From: Actinomycetota bacterium
GTDB lineage: Bacteria; Actinomycetota; Acidimicrobiia; Acidimicrobiales; Ilumatobacteraceae
Direction: 5' to 3'
NCBI GenBank assembly: GCA_030645495.1
Contig: JAUSLV010000018.1
Location: forward strand, 186,001-250,000
DNA: 64,000 bases
In this document: one piece after another, positions 9,357-18,122 of the stretch
Numbering within the stretch: the stretch's first letter is position 1
Layout: each line of letters starts with the position of its first letter
Translations under genes and position numbers: made by a program
The notes under the pieces: generated by a model
Databases searched by the model: none
What the model was told of the DNA's origin: nothing
Seen by the model: the letters and a program-made list of their open reading frames with translations, nothing else

Positions 9357-10749
9357 TGTTGACGGCCACGGGGGTAGGGGTGAGGTGGCGGAAGGTGACG
9401 GCGAGGCCGCCGCGGGCGGTCTCCTTGTACTTCTCGTGCATGTCGAGGCCGGTGTCGCGCATGGTGGCGATGGCCTGATCGAGCGACACGAGGTGGGTGC
9501 CGTCGCCGTGCAGCGCCAGGCGGGCGGCGTTGATCGCCTTCATCGCCGCCATCGCGTTGCGCTCGATGCACGGCACTTGCACGAGGCCGCCGATCGGGTC
9601 GCAGGTCAGCCCCAGATTGTGCTCGAGCGCGATCTCGGCGGCGTTCTCCACCTGCTCGGGGGTGCCGCCCAACACTTCGGCCAGGCCGCCGGCGGCCATC
9701 GCGCACGCCGACCCGACTTCGCCCTGGCAGCCCACCTCCGCGCCGGAGATCGAGGCGTTCATCTTGAACAGCGTGCCGATGGCCGCGGCTGTCAGCAGGA
9801 ACCTGCGCGACCCGGCCTCGTCGGCGCCGGGCACGAACCGCTCGTAGTACAGCAGCACCGCAGGCACGATGCCGGCCGCGCCGTTCGTGGGGGCGGTGAC
9901 CACGCGGCCACCCGCGGCGTTCTCCTCGTTGACCGCAAGCGCGAACATGCTCACCCAGTCGAGCGCAGCGAGCGGATCGGAAGGCCCTGCCGACCCGGCG
10001 GTGAGGGTTCGGTACAACGCGGCGGCGCGACGCTGCACGTGCAGCCCGCCCGGCAGCTCACCCTCGTTGCGGCACCCGCGCTCGACGCACTGGTGCATCG
10101 CCGTGCGGAGCGCGTCGATGCCGGTGTCGATCTCGCTGTCCGTGCGCTGGGCCAGCTCGTTGGCGCGCACCAACTCGCTGATCGACCAGCCGGTCTGCGC
10201 GCAGATGGCCAGCAGCTGCTCGGCGGATCGATAGGGGTGAGTCACCTCGATCGGGCTGTCGATCTCGGTGTTCAGCTCGCTGTCGTCCACCACGAAGCCG
10301 CCGCCCACCGAGTAGTAGCGATGCTCGCACACGAGTGCGCCGTCGCGGCCGAACGCCTCGAAGCGCATCCCGTTGGGGTGGCCGGGCAGGCTCTCGTCGG
10401 GGTGCATCACCACGTCGTCGGCGGCGTGGAACGGCACGGCCGCCGAGTCGAGCAGGCGCAGTACGCCGGCCGACTCGATGCCCGCCAGGATCGTGTCGAT
10501 CTCGTCGGGGTCGACCGTCTGTGGCTCCGCGCCGGCGAGGCCGAGCACGACGGCCGAGATCGTGCCGTGCCCCACGCCCGTGGCCGCGAGCGAGCCGTAC
10601 AGGTGCACCCGTACCCGGCCGACCTCGGCGAGCGGCGCCGAGCGGGCGCAGCGCTGCAGGAAGCGGCGGGCGGCGCGCATCGGACCAACCGTGTGCGAAC
10701 TGGACGGCCCGATGCCGATGCGGAACAGGTCGAACACGCTGATCGTCAT
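9343..10749 (-). CDS. sdaA: L-serine ammonia-lyase (Fe-S type, single chain)
   Basis: A 468-residue enzyme that deaminates L-serine to pyruvate and ammonia using a [4Fe-4S] cluster. The N-terminal beta domain begins [23 protein letters not shown], the family signature. The alpha domain carries [21 protein letters not shown] and [20 protein letters not shown], which supply cluster cysteines. Length matches one-chain SdaA. ATG 10749 lies 10 bases downstream of TACGCT, slightly longer than the leaderless spacing of its neighbours. It sits between the two suf blocks, which fits an enzyme that consumes Fe-S clusters, but it is on the opposite strand. Confidence 0.95.
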   Translation of the reverse strand: MTISVFDLFRIGIGPSSSHTVGPMRAARRFLQRCARSAPLAEVGRVRVHLYGSLAATGVGHGTISAVVLGLAGAEPQTVDPDEIDTILAGIESAGVLRLLDSAAVPFHAADDVVMHPDESLPGHPNGMRFEAFGRDGALVCEHRYYSVGGGFVVDDSELNTEIDSPIEVTHPYRSAEQLLAICAQTGWSISELVRANELAQRTDSEIDTGIDALRTAMHQCVERGCRNEGELPGGLHVQRRAAALYRTLTAGSAGPSDPLAALDWVSMFALAVNEENAAGGRVVTAPTNGAAGIVPAVLLYYERFVPGADEAGSRRFLLTAAAIGTLFKMNASISGAEVGCQGEVGSACAMAAGGLAEVLGGTPEQVENAAEIALEHNLGLTCDPIGGLVQVPCIERNAMAAMKAINAARLALHGDGTHLVSLDQAIATMRDTGLDMHEKYKETARGGLAVTFRHLTPTPVAVNIIEC

Positions 10750-10809
10750 GGCACGGCGGAGCGTAGTGGCCGCTATGGACGCGGGTGACCGCGGTGCCAG
10801 AATGCGGGG

Positions 10810-11166
10810 ATGCCGATGCGTAAGGAGTGCAAGCACTTCGAGAGCCGCACGTACTCCAACGGCGAGACCGTGCGGAAGTGCAACCTCGATCTCGCGCCGG
10901 AGGCGCCATGGCGCTGCCCCGCTGAGTGCAAGGGGTTCGACCGACGGATGGACGTCGGCTGGACGTACGGCACGATGGTGTCGCCGAAGACGCCGGCCGA
11001 GCCGCCCGGCCTCGACGACGGCAGCGCCGCAGCACTGCTCGACGAAGCCGAGCAGTTCCTGCGGCAGGTGGGGCCGAGTGTGATGGCCGAGGTGCACGCC
11101 GAGCAGCAGGCCCGCAATGCGCATCCGTCGCGCCCGTGGAAACGGCTGTTCCGACGCAAACCCTGA
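10810..11166 (+). CDS. Cysteine-containing conserved protein upstream of sufD
   Basis: A 118-residue protein of unknown function. The N-terminal half has four cysteines in the order [31 protein letters not shown], which could bind a metal or cluster. The C-terminal half is an acidic helix ([13 protein letters not shown]) ending in a basic tail (WKRLFRRKP). Start ATG 10810 follows CAGAAT by 6 bases (leaderless). Only 56 bases separate it from sufD, with the suf operator in between, so it is probably a separate transcript. A link to Fe-S metabolism is suggested by position and cysteines only. Confidence 0.65.
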   Translation: MPMRKECKHFESRTYSNGETVRKCNLDLAPEAPWRCPAECKGFDRRMDVGWTYGTMVSPKTPAEPPGLDDGSAAALLDEAEQFLRQVGPSVMAEVHAEQQARNAHPSRPWKRLFRRKP

Positions 11167-11190
11167 ATCGACCGTCCGACGGGCGCGGGG

Positions 11191-11216
11191 ATTAACACTA
11201 TGGGCGTAGTAGAATT
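11191..11216. promoter_or_regulatory. Candidate suf operator and leaderless promoter (copy 2, sufD)
   Basis: ATT-N3-ACTA-N6-TAGT-N3-ATT with spacer TGGGCG, nearly identical to the element before sufB (4664-4689). The -10 box TAGAAT (11210-11215) overlaps its right edge and ends 7 bases before the GTG start of sufD, so a protein bound here would cover the promoter of a leaderless sufDC transcript. The overlap of operator and -10 box suggests repression. Confidence 0.6.
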
Positions 11217-11222
11217 GCAACC

Positions 11223-12356
11223 GTGTCCGCGCTCCTGACGACTGCTGTCGACCCCGCTGCCGCCGAACGCGCTGCGGCGATGACGATGCCTTCCCCCGAG
11301 CTGGAGGTGTGGCGCTACAGCCGCATCGCCGAGCTCGATCTCGCCGCATTTCCCCCAGGGGAAGCGCGCACCACCGTGATCGGTGCCGAGGTGCTGCCGG
11401 CGGCCGACCCAGCGCTCGTCGCTCGCCTCGTGGCCGGCATGGCCGTGCACGACATCTTCGACGAACTGAACGCCGCGTACCACCAGACGGTGGCGATCTG
11501 TGTGCCCGCCGGCAAGGTGCTGGCCGAGCCGATCGTGGTCACTCACCGCATTCCGCTGGAAGACAGCGGCCGCGCGGTGTATCCACGGCTGGTGATCCAC
11601 GGTGGCCAGGACAGCGAGTTCACCGTCGTCGAGCGCTTCGAATCGCACCTCGACGCACAGGCGCTGATCGTGCCCCGCCTGGTGCTGCACGCCGAGCAGG
11701 CCGCTCGCGTCTCGTACCTGGGCATCAACTTGCTGGGCGACAAGGTGTGGCAGCTGGGCCATCAGCAGGCCACCGGCGAGCGCGACAGCACCACCTTGCT
11801 GGCCACCGTGGCCCTCGGCGGCGACTACGCCCGCGTGCGCACCGACGCCCGCCTGGTGGGCCAGGGCGGCACCACCAAGCAGGTGGCGCTCTACTACGCC
11901 GACGGCAACCAGATGCACGACTTCCGCACGCTGCAGGACCACATCGCCCCGCGCACCTCCAGCGACCTGCTGTTCAAGGGCGCGGTGCAGGACACGGCCA
12001 AGAGCGTGTACACCGGCCTGATCCGCATCGGCGAAGACGCCCGCGGCAGCACCGCCTACCAGACGAACCGCAACCTCACGCTCAGCGAGGGCGCCTGGGC
12101 CGAGAGCGTGCCCAACCTCGACATCAAGACGAACGAGGTGAAGTGCAGCCACGCCAGCACGGTCGGCCCGATCGACGACGAGCAGCGCTTCTACCTCGAG
12201 AGCCGGGGCATCCCGCCCGAGGTGGCCGAGCGGCTGGTGGTGCTGGGGTTCTTCGACGATGTGCTCGGCCTGCTGCCCGTGGGCGACCTGCGCACCGACC
12301 TGCGTGCCCGCGTGGCCGCCAAGCTGCAGCGCCGCCTGCCCGAGGTGCACGCATGA
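11223..12356 (+). CDS. sufD: Fe-S cluster assembly protein SufD
   Basis: A 377-residue SufD, the SufB paralogue in the SufBC2D scaffold. The C-terminal half shows the SufB/SufD core: [55 protein letters not shown] and FYLESRGI. The last block holds the conserved Cys-His region seen in SufD family members. Start GTG 11223 is supported by TAGAAT 7 bases upstream. The stop overlaps the next start as ATGA, and the gene is first in an operon with a Rieske protein and sufC. The preceding 26 bases are the candidate operator shared with sufB. Confidence 0.93.
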   Translation: MSALLTTAVDPAAAERAAAMTMPSPELEVWRYSRIAELDLAAFPPGEARTTVIGAEVLPAADPALVARLVAGMAVHDIFDELNAAYHQTVAICVPAGKVLAEPIVVTHRIPLEDSGRAVYPRLVIHGGQDSEFTVVERFESHLDAQALIVPRLVLHAEQAARVSYLGINLLGDKVWQLGHQQATGERDSTTLLATVALGGDYARVRTDARLVGQGGTTKQVALYYADGNQMHDFRTLQDHIAPRTSSDLLFKGAVQDTAKSVYTGLIRIGEDARGSTAYQTNRNLTLSEGAWAESVPNLDIKTNEVKCSHASTVGPIDDEQRFYLESRGIPPEVAERLVVLGFFDDVLGLLPVGDLRTDLRARVAAKLQRRLPEVHA

Positions 12357-12697
12357 GCGCCGTGACGGTGTGCGCGCTGGCCGACCTCGTGCCCGGTGGT
12401 GCGGCGAAGTTCCAGGTGGGCGATCGCTCGGTGGCGGTCGTGCGTATCGGCGACGATGTGTACGCCATCGGCGACACGTGCAGCCACGCCGACATCTCGC
12501 TCAGTGAGGGCGAAGTGCTGGCCGACGACTGCGAGATCGAGTGCTGGAAGCACGGCAGCCGATTCAGCCTGAAGACCGGCGAACCGCAGACCCTGCCGGC
12601 CACCATGCCTGTGCCGGTGTACGTGGCACGCGTGGTCGACGGCCACGTGCAGATCGACATCGAGTTCGCCACTGACACAGAGGGAGCGTCGGCATGA
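12353..12697 (+). CDS. Rieske [2Fe-2S] ferredoxin of the suf operon
   Basis: A 114-residue Rieske protein. Ligands are Cys43-x-His45 (in CSHADISL) and Cys64-x2-His67 (in ECWKHGSRF), matching small Rieske ferredoxins of aromatic-dioxygenase type, to which databases often assign such proteins. A gene of this type between sufD and sufC is common in actinobacterial suf operons, so a role in cluster assembly electron supply is more likely than aromatic catabolism. Both junctions are ATGA overlaps (12353 with sufD, 12694 with sufC), implying translational coupling. Confidence 0.92.
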   Translation: MSAVTVCALADLVPGGAAKFQVGDRSVAVVRIGDDVYAIGDTCSHADISLSEGEVLADDCEIECWKHGSRFSLKTGEPQTLPATMPVPVYVARVVDGHVQIDIEFATDTEGASA

Positions 12698-13479
12698 GCA
12701 CGCTGCAGATCAAGGGTCTGGTGGCATCCGTCGCCGGCAAGCAGATCCTCAACGGCATCGACCTCACGGTGAAGTCCGGTGAGGTGCACGCGATCATGGG
12801 CCCCAACGGCGCCGGCAAGAGCACGCTCTCGGCCGTCATCATGGGCAAGCCGGGCTACGAGGTTCACGCCGGCCAGGTGCTGCTCGACGGCGTTGATCTG
12901 CTGGCCCTGCCCGCGTGGCAGCGCGCACAGGCCGGCATGCACCTGGTGATGCAGTACCCCAGCGAAGTGCCCGGCGTGGGCCTCACCGACATGCTCACCG
13001 AGGCCTACTCGGCCCGCGGTCGCTCCACCGACGGCCTGGCCGCGGCCGTTGCCGACGAGGCCGAGCGGATCCACTTTCCGGTGGCGCTGCTCGACCGTTC
13101 GCTGAACGTCGACCTGTCCGGTGGCGAGAAGAAGCGCAACGAGACGCTGCAGCTGGCATTGCTGCAGCCGAAGTTCGCGATCCTCGACGAACTCGACTCG
13201 GGCCTCGACATCGACGCGCTGCGCGACTGCTCGCGCCGTGTCGAAGACGCCACCAACGCCACCGGGTTGGGCGTGATCGCAATCACGCACTACAACCGGC
13301 TGCTCGAAGAGCTGCACCCCGACCACGTGCACATCCTGGTGAAGGGTCGCATCGTGGCGTCCGGTGGCCCCGAGCTGGCCGACCGTCTCGAGGTGGAGGG
13401 CTACGAAGCGTTCGCCGGCCCCGACGAACAGCCGGTTCGAGCCAAGAAGCCCGCGCTCGACGACCTCTTCGCCCTCTGA
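12694..13479 (+). CDS. sufC: Fe-S cluster assembly ATPase SufC
   Basis: A 261-residue ABC-type ATPase that powers the SufBC2D scaffold. Walker A is GPNGAGKST (residues 36-44), the signature is LSGGEKKRNE, Walker B is FAILDELDSGLDIDAL, and the switch histidine is in VIAITHYNRLLEEL. Length and the ELDSGLD motif are specific for SufC rather than transporter ATPases. It is the last gene of the operon; sufS, sufU and sufT are not found downstream, where a strong hairpin follows instead. Confidence 0.95.
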   Translation: MSTLQIKGLVASVAGKQILNGIDLTVKSGEVHAIMGPNGAGKSTLSAVIMGKPGYEVHAGQVLLDGVDLLALPAWQRAQAGMHLVMQYPSEVPGVGLTDMLTEAYSARGRSTDGLAAAVADEAERIHFPVALLDRSLNVDLSGGEKKRNETLQLALLQPKFAILDELDSGLDIDALRDCSRRVEDATNATGLGVIAITHYNRLLEELHPDHVHILVKGRIVASGGPELADRLEVEGYEAFAGPDEQPVRAKKPALDDLFAL

Positions 13480-13504
13480 CCGCCACCTCTCGACCTGCAC
13501 CGTG

Positions 13505-13541
13505 TGAAGAGAAGCGCACGATGGCGGTGCGCTTCTCTTCA
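13505..13541. terminator. Perfect 15-bp hairpin between sufC and htpX (bidirectional terminator)
   Basis: TGAAGAGAAGCGCAC at 13505-13519 pairs perfectly with its complement at 13527-13541 across a 7-base loop. It sits 26 bases after the sufC stop and 57 bases before the htpX stop on the opposite strand, in the only gap between two converging genes. There is no U-tract on either side, which is usual for actinobacterial intrinsic terminators. Confidence 0.75.
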
Positions 13542-13598
13542 AACGTGAATGGTGCGGGGTCGGACCGGGGTGGGGTGCGGGCTGGCGGGCGCCGAGGG

Positions 13599-14471
13599 CT
13601 ACATCGCGCGGAGGCGGGCGATGCGCTCGGCGGTGTCGGGGTGGGTGCTGAACAGGCGGGCCATGCGCGCGTTGTTCGCGTTGCGGCTGCCGCGCAGCTC
13701 GCTCATCGGGTCGTGGATGTAGGCCTGCGCCTGGGCGGGGGCCACCATCATCGGCCGTCGGGCGGCCAGTTGTTCGATGCGCCCGAGCGCGTCGGCCAGG
13801 CTGCCGCCGTTGCCCAGGAGCTCAGCGGCGCCACGGTCGGCCTCGAACTCGCGGCTGCGGCTGATCGCCATCTGGATCAGCGACGCGGCGATCGGGGCCA
13901 GGATCACCATCAGCAGCATCGCCAACGGGTTCGTGCCCTCGTCGTCATCGTCGCGCCCGCCGAACATGCTGGCGAACATCGCCATCTGGGCGACGTAGCT
14001 GATGGCGGTGGCGATCGCCGCGGCGATCGAACCGATGAGGATGTCGCGGTGCTTCACGTGCATCAGCTCGTGGGCCATCACGCCTTCGATCTCGTTGCGC
14101 GGCATCGATGACAGGAGGCCGGTGGTGGCGCACACCACGGCGTGCTTCGGGCCACGACCGGTGGCGAACGCGTTCGGCTGGTCGCTGGGTGACACGGCCA
14201 CTTGCGGCATCGGCATGTTGGCCCGCTGGGCGAGCGAGGCGACGATGTCGTAGAACTCGGGGGCGTCGGCGCGCTCGATCACCTTGGCCTTGGCCGACAT
14301 CAGGGCGAGCTTGTCGCTGAACCAGTACGAGCCGCCCACCATCACGAAGGCGATACCAACGCCGATCGTGAGCGACATGGAGCTGCCACCGCCGATCAGG
14401 CCGGCGACGGCCACGATGAGGCCGCCGAGGCCGGCGAGCAGCGCGGTGGTCTTCATGGTGTTCTTGAACAT
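13599..14471 (-). CDS. htpX: Membrane zinc metalloprotease HtpX (M48)
   Basis: A 290-residue member of the HtpX family, which degrades damaged membrane proteins. Two N-terminal membrane spans (about 8-28 and 31-50) precede the HELMH zinc motif at residues 134-138; the glutamate ligand lies in SREFEADRGAAELL. Two further hydrophobic segments are at about 144-170 and 183-202. Its ATG overlaps the stop of the upstream P-type ATPase by one base (TGATG), so the two are co-transcribed and would share control by the manganese riboswitch. This suggests a link between metal stress and membrane quality control. Confidence 0.93.
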   Translation of the reverse strand: MFKNTMKTTALLAGLGGLIVAVAGLIGGGSSMSLTIGVGIAFVMVGGSYWFSDKLALMSAKAKVIERADAPEFYDIVASLAQRANMPMPQVAVSPSDQPNAFATGRGPKHAVVCATTGLLSSMPRNEIEGVMAHELMHVKHRDILIGSIAAAIATAISYVAQMAMFASMFGGRDDDDEGTNPLAMLLMVILAPIAASLIQMAISRSREFEADRGAAELLGNGGSLADALGRIEQLAARRPMMVAPAQAQAYIHDPMSELRGSRNANNARMARLFSTHPDTAERIARLRAM

Positions 14472-17086
14472 CAATGTCCTTTCGATGATGCGGGGGTGGA
14501 GAGAGCGGGGGTCGAGAGATCGGGTGAGACGAGGCGATGGCGGATGACGGCCTTGCGGACCTCTTCCACCACCAACACGCTGGTGGCCACGGCGGCGCAT
14601 ACCAGCCATTGCACGGCGCTGATGCCGGTGGTGTCGAACAGTCGCTGCACCGGGCCCACGTGGGTGACCGCCACCTGTAGGCCCAGCACGCCGGCCAGCG
14701 CGATCCACATCCAGCGGTTGGTGAACGTGTCGCGGTGGAAGACCGAGCGAGTGTCGTGACGGGCGTTGAGGATGTTGAAGAACTGGAACAGCACGAACGT
14801 GTTGAACGCCATTGTGCCGGCGATCGACGGGATGCCTGCTTCCACGTCACCGCCAGGGGCGAACTGCAGCACGGCCAGTGTACCCAGGGCCATCACGGCC
14901 GCCGAGACCGTGACGGCGATCCAGCGAGAGCGAGTGAGGATCTTCTCGGCGCCCGGGCGGGGAGGGTGTTGCATCGTGTCGCCGTCGGCCGGATCGATGC
15001 CCAACGCCATCGCCGGCGGGCCATCCATGATGATGTTCACCCACAGGATGGCGATCGCGGTGAACGGCTGGCCGTCGGACACGCCGAGTGCCGCCGTCAG
15101 CAGGAACAGCAGCGCGAAACCAAGCGTGGTGCTGAGCTGGAAGCGCACGAACTTGACGATGTTGGCGTAGATCGTGCGGCCGCGTTCCACGGCTTGCACG
15201 ATCGTGGCGAAGTTGTCGTCGGTGAGCACCATGGTGGCGGCTTCCTTGCTCACTTCGGTGCCGGTGATACCCATCGCGATGCCCAGGTCGGCCTTCTTGA
15301 GTGCTGGCGCGTCGTTCACGCCGTCGCCGGTCATCGCCACGACGTTGCCGCGGCGCTGCAACGCGGCGACGAGACGCATCTTGTGTTCGGGGGCCACCCG
15401 GGCGAACACGGCGATGTCGTCGATCCGCCGGTCGAGTTCGGCGTCGTCCATCGCCTCCAGGTCGGCGCCGGTGATCGCCTCACCGTGCAGACCCAACTCG
15501 CGGCCGATGGCGGCGGCGGTGGCGGCGTGATCGCCGGTGATCATCTTCACTTCGATGCCGGCGCGGTGGGCGATGGCGATCGCGTCGCGTGCCTCCGGTC
15601 GGGCCGGATCGACGATGCCCACGAGCGCCAGCAAGGTGAGGTCGTTCACCAGATCGCTGGGGTCGGCGCCGTCGGCATGGAACTCGGCCCACGCATCGGA
15701 TGTGAACTGGCGTTGGGCGAGCGCGATGACCCGTTGGCCGTTGGCCGCGAACCGGTCGTGGTGAGGCATCAGCCCACCGTGGTGCTGCGAGCGGGCCAAC
15801 AGCACATCGGGGGCACCCTTGGCCAGCAGCCGTACCACGTGCTCGCCGTTGTCGTCCACGAACTGGTGCACGGTGGCCATGAACTTGTTCGCCGAATCGA
15901 ACGGCACTTCCGCCAACCGCGCGTGGCCTGCGCGCATCTCGGCGACGTCGACTCCGTTGTTGGTGGCGAACACCAGCAGGGCGGTCTCGGTGGGGTCGCC
16001 CACTCGCGTCCAGGTGCCGTCGCCGGCCTCGCGCACCTCGGCGTCGTTGCACAGCGCCATCGCCGCCAGGGCTGCGCCGCGCATGTCGGGGTGGGCGGTC
16101 ACGAAGTCGACCGCGGTCATCTCGTTGAGGGTGAGCGTGCCGGTCTTGTCGCTGCAGATGACGGTGGTGCACCCCAGCGTTTCCACCGAAGCCAGTCGCT
16201 TCACGATCGCGTTGCGCTTGGCCATCTTCGACACGCCGATGGCGAGCGTGACGACAGTGACGGCCGGCAGCCCTTCGGGAATGGCCGCCACGGCGAGGGC
16301 GACGGCGGTGAGCACGAGCTGGCTGACCTCTTCGCCACGGATCAACCCGATCACGAACACCGCGGCGACGATCGCGCCGGCCAGCTTGGCCAGGCTGTGC
16401 GCCAGCCCGTCGAGCTGCACCTGCAGCGGTGTCTTCTCCGTCTTGGTCTGGCGCAGCAGATCGGCGATGCGGCCGATCTCGGTGCGCATACCCGTGGCCG
16501 TCACCTCGAACTCGGCCCGGCCACGCGTGACGGTGCTGTTCATGTGCACCATCCACTTGCGCTCGGCCAGCGGAGCCTCGTAACCGACGAGCGCGTGGTT
16601 CTTCTCCACCGGCAGGCTCTCGCCGGTGAGGGCGGCCTCGTCGACCTCCAGGCCCACCGAGTTCAGCAGTCGACCGTCGGCGGCGATGCGGTCGCCGGCC
16701 TCCACCAGCACCACGTCGCCCGGCACGAGTTCGGTGGCGTCGATGGAGTGCAGCACGCCGTCGCGGCGAACGCGAGCGTGCGTCACCAGCATGCTGCGCA
16801 GCGCCTCCAGCGAGGCCTCGGCGCGGTTCTCCTGCACGAAACCGATGACGGCGTTCATGATCACCACGGTCAGCACGACCGCCGGTGTCTTCACCTCGCC
16901 GGACACGAAGTACGCCACGACTGCAGCGCCCAGCAGGATCAGGATCAGCAGATCCTTGAACTGCGCGAGCAGGCGCTTCCACGCGGGCGCCCGCGGCGCG
17001 GCGGCCAGCTCGTTGGCGCCGAACTCTGCGCGGCGAATGGCCACTTCGTGTGACGTCAGGCCAGGTTCGATGAGCACAGGGTGCAT
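14471..17086 (-). CDS. P2A-type cation-transporting ATPase, probable Mn2+/Ca2+ exporter
   Basis: An 871-residue P-type ATPase. It has an N-terminal cation ATPase domain, the actuator TGES (154-157), PEGLP in membrane helix 4 (270-274), phosphorylation site DKTGTLT (Asp313), TGDHAATA, and the hinge GDGVNDAPALKKADLGIAMG. Helix 6 reads NIIMDGPPAMALG, equivalent to the SERCA NxxxD ion site. PEGLP and the DG pair mark the P2A (Ca2+/Mn2+) branch rather than K+ or heavy metals. The 5' leader is a yybP-ykoY manganese riboswitch, which argues that the main cargo is Mn2+ exported under excess. The start ATG 17086 has AAGGA 4 bases upstream. Confidence 0.93.
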   Translation of the reverse strand: MHPVLIEPGLTSHEVAIRRAEFGANELAAAPRAPAWKRLLAQFKDLLILILLGAAVVAYFVSGEVKTPAVVLTVVIMNAVIGFVQENRAEASLEALRSMLVTHARVRRDGVLHSIDATELVPGDVVLVEAGDRIAADGRLLNSVGLEVDEAALTGESLPVEKNHALVGYEAPLAERKWMVHMNSTVTRGRAEFEVTATGMRTEIGRIADLLRQTKTEKTPLQVQLDGLAHSLAKLAGAIVAAVFVIGLIRGEEVSQLVLTAVALAVAAIPEGLPAVTVVTLAIGVSKMAKRNAIVKRLASVETLGCTTVICSDKTGTLTLNEMTAVDFVTAHPDMRGAALAAMALCNDAEVREAGDGTWTRVGDPTETALLVFATNNGVDVAEMRAGHARLAEVPFDSANKFMATVHQFVDDNGEHVVRLLAKGAPDVLLARSQHHGGLMPHHDRFAANGQRVIALAQRQFTSDAWAEFHADGADPSDLVNDLTLLALVGIVDPARPEARDAIAIAHRAGIEVKMITGDHAATAAAIGRELGLHGEAITGADLEAMDDAELDRRIDDIAVFARVAPEHKMRLVAALQRRGNVVAMTGDGVNDAPALKKADLGIAMGITGTEVSKEAATMVLTDDNFATIVQAVERGRTIYANIVKFVRFQLSTTLGFALLFLLTAALGVSDGQPFTAIAILWVNIIMDGPPAMALGIDPADGDTMQHPPRPGAEKILTRSRWIAVTVSAAVMALGTLAVLQFAPGGDVEAGIPSIAGTMAFNTFVLFQFFNILNARHDTRSVFHRDTFTNRWMWIALAGVLGLQVAVTHVGPVQRLFDTTGISAVQWLVCAAVATSVLVVEEVRKAVIRHRLVSPDLSTPALSTPASSKGH

Positions 17087-17090
17087 GGAT

Positions 17091-17207
17091 TCCTTCGGAC
17101 AAGCTCGTGAGTGTTGCCGAAGGTCTCTCCCAGCCGAGATGGCTCACCGGTGCCGGGCGTTAGCCGTGATGACGACGACGGTGTGACGGGATACTCCCCT
17201 TCGTGGG
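17091..17207 (-). ncRNA. yybP-ykoY-type manganese riboswitch in the leader of the ATPase operon
   Basis: On the minus strand the leader has the hallmarks of this aptamer: GGGGAGTA (17199-17192) next to a P1 strand CGAAGG (17203-17198), and at the 3' side GAGACC leading into the P1 partner CCTTCG (17123-17118). The same 3' strand, CCTTCGG (17123-17117), can instead pair with CCGAAGG (17098-17092), which contains the ATPase Shine-Dalgarno AAGGA. The two helices exclude each other. Metal binding stabilises P1 and so frees the ribosome site, an ON switch. Known members of this family sense Mn2+ and control Mn exporters and P-type ATPases. Confidence 0.82.
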
Positions 17208-17277
17208 GCATGGTACGGGTGACAACGCTCTCTCACAACCGATTCTTCCCGACGGGGGCTGGCTACGCTCGCCACCC

Positions 17278-17760
17278 ATGAGCGAGCCCGTGCACCCCAA
17301 CGTCACCCGCGTGGTCGAAGCCGCCGCCGCTCGGGGCCTCTCGATCACCCCCGTGCGGTTCCCCGACGGCGCCAAGACGGCCGTCGACGCGGCCAACGCG
17401 ATCGGAGTGGGCGTGGGCCAGATCGTGAAAAGCCTGATCTTCGGCGTGGACGGTGAGGTGGTGCTGGCCTACGTGAGCGGCGCCAACCAACTTGACGAGA
17501 AGAAGCTGGCTGCCGCTGCGGGCGGGGCCAAGTGCGTGCGCGTGGACGCCGACACCGTTCGCGCCGCTACCGGCTTTCCGATCGGTGGCGTGCCGCCGTT
17601 CGGGCACACCACGCACCTGCAGGTGTTCATCGACCCCGACCTGTTGCAGTACGACGAGGTGTGGGCCGCCGCCGGCACCTGGCACGACGTGTTCGGCATC
17701 GAGCCCCACAAGCTGGTCGAGGCGAGCGAGGGCCTCGTCGTGGAGCTGAAGAAGGCCTGA
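17278..17760 (+). CDS. ybaK: YbaK/ProX-type aminoacyl-tRNA deacylase
   Basis: A 160-residue editing-domain protein of the YbaK/EbsC family, which hydrolyses mischarged tRNAs such as Cys-tRNA(Pro). Family marks are IVKSLIFGVDGEVVLAYVSG with the conserved Lys, and the GGVPPFGH loop near residue 107. It is free-standing rather than fused to prolyl-tRNA synthetase. ATG 17278 is chosen over an in-frame ATG 75 bases upstream because TACGCT ends 8 bases before it and homologues begin here. It is divergent from the ATPase operon. Confidence 0.9.
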   Translation: MSEPVHPNVTRVVEAAAARGLSITPVRFPDGAKTAVDAANAIGVGVGQIVKSLIFGVDGEVVLAYVSGANQLDEKKLAAAAGGAKCVRVDADTVRAATGFPIGGVPPFGHTTHLQVFIDPDLLQYDEVWAAAGTWHDVFGIEPHKLVEASEGLVVELKKA

Positions 17761-17912
17761 GGCCGGCGCTGGTGCGTCCGTTTTCCAGATCGACTATCAG
17801 CGTTGTCGCGTCGAAAACAGAAATTGTCGATCCAGAATTCAGGGTGGCCTGAGGTGGCTCGACGAGTCCGCTGGGGCAGCCGGCCCTGCGCCTCCCGGGC
17901 TACCATCGCACC

Positions 17913-18122
17913 ATGGCTGAGCAGGTGAAAGGGCCGGCGTCGTACTTCCCGTCGATCGAGAAGACGTACGGTCAACCGGTCGCACATTGGATGGCGCTGT
18001 TGCAGGCGATGCCGCCTGCACGCCATTCCGACATGGTGGCGAGGCTGAAGAACGACCATGGCCTCGGCCATGGGCATGCCAACGCGCTGGTCGCCCATTA
18101 CCGAGCGGAGAAGGGTCTGTGA
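17913..18122 (+). CDS. DUF4287 domain protein
   Basis: A 69-residue protein that is almost entirely one DUF4287 domain: GPASYFPSIEKTYGQPVAHW, then a helix, then HSDMVARLKNDHGLGHGHANALVAHYR. The family resembles a small helix-turn-helix-like fold and is often fused to or adjacent to DUF1801/DUF5655 domains; function is not established. ATG 17913 has TACCAT 6 bases upstream (leaderless). The stop overlaps the next start as GTGA, so it is coupled to the DUF1801 gene. Confidence 0.85.
   Translation: MAEQVKGPASYFPSIEKTYGQPVAHWMALLQAMPPARHSDMVARLKNDHGLGHGHANALVAHYRAEKGL

Noticed and set aside
10773-12350. Long open frame of over 500 codons antisense to sufD
   Set aside because: GC-rich antisense shadow: sufD has clear family motifs, promoter and operator, and the antisense translation has the usual His/Ala/Arg-rich composition with no family match.
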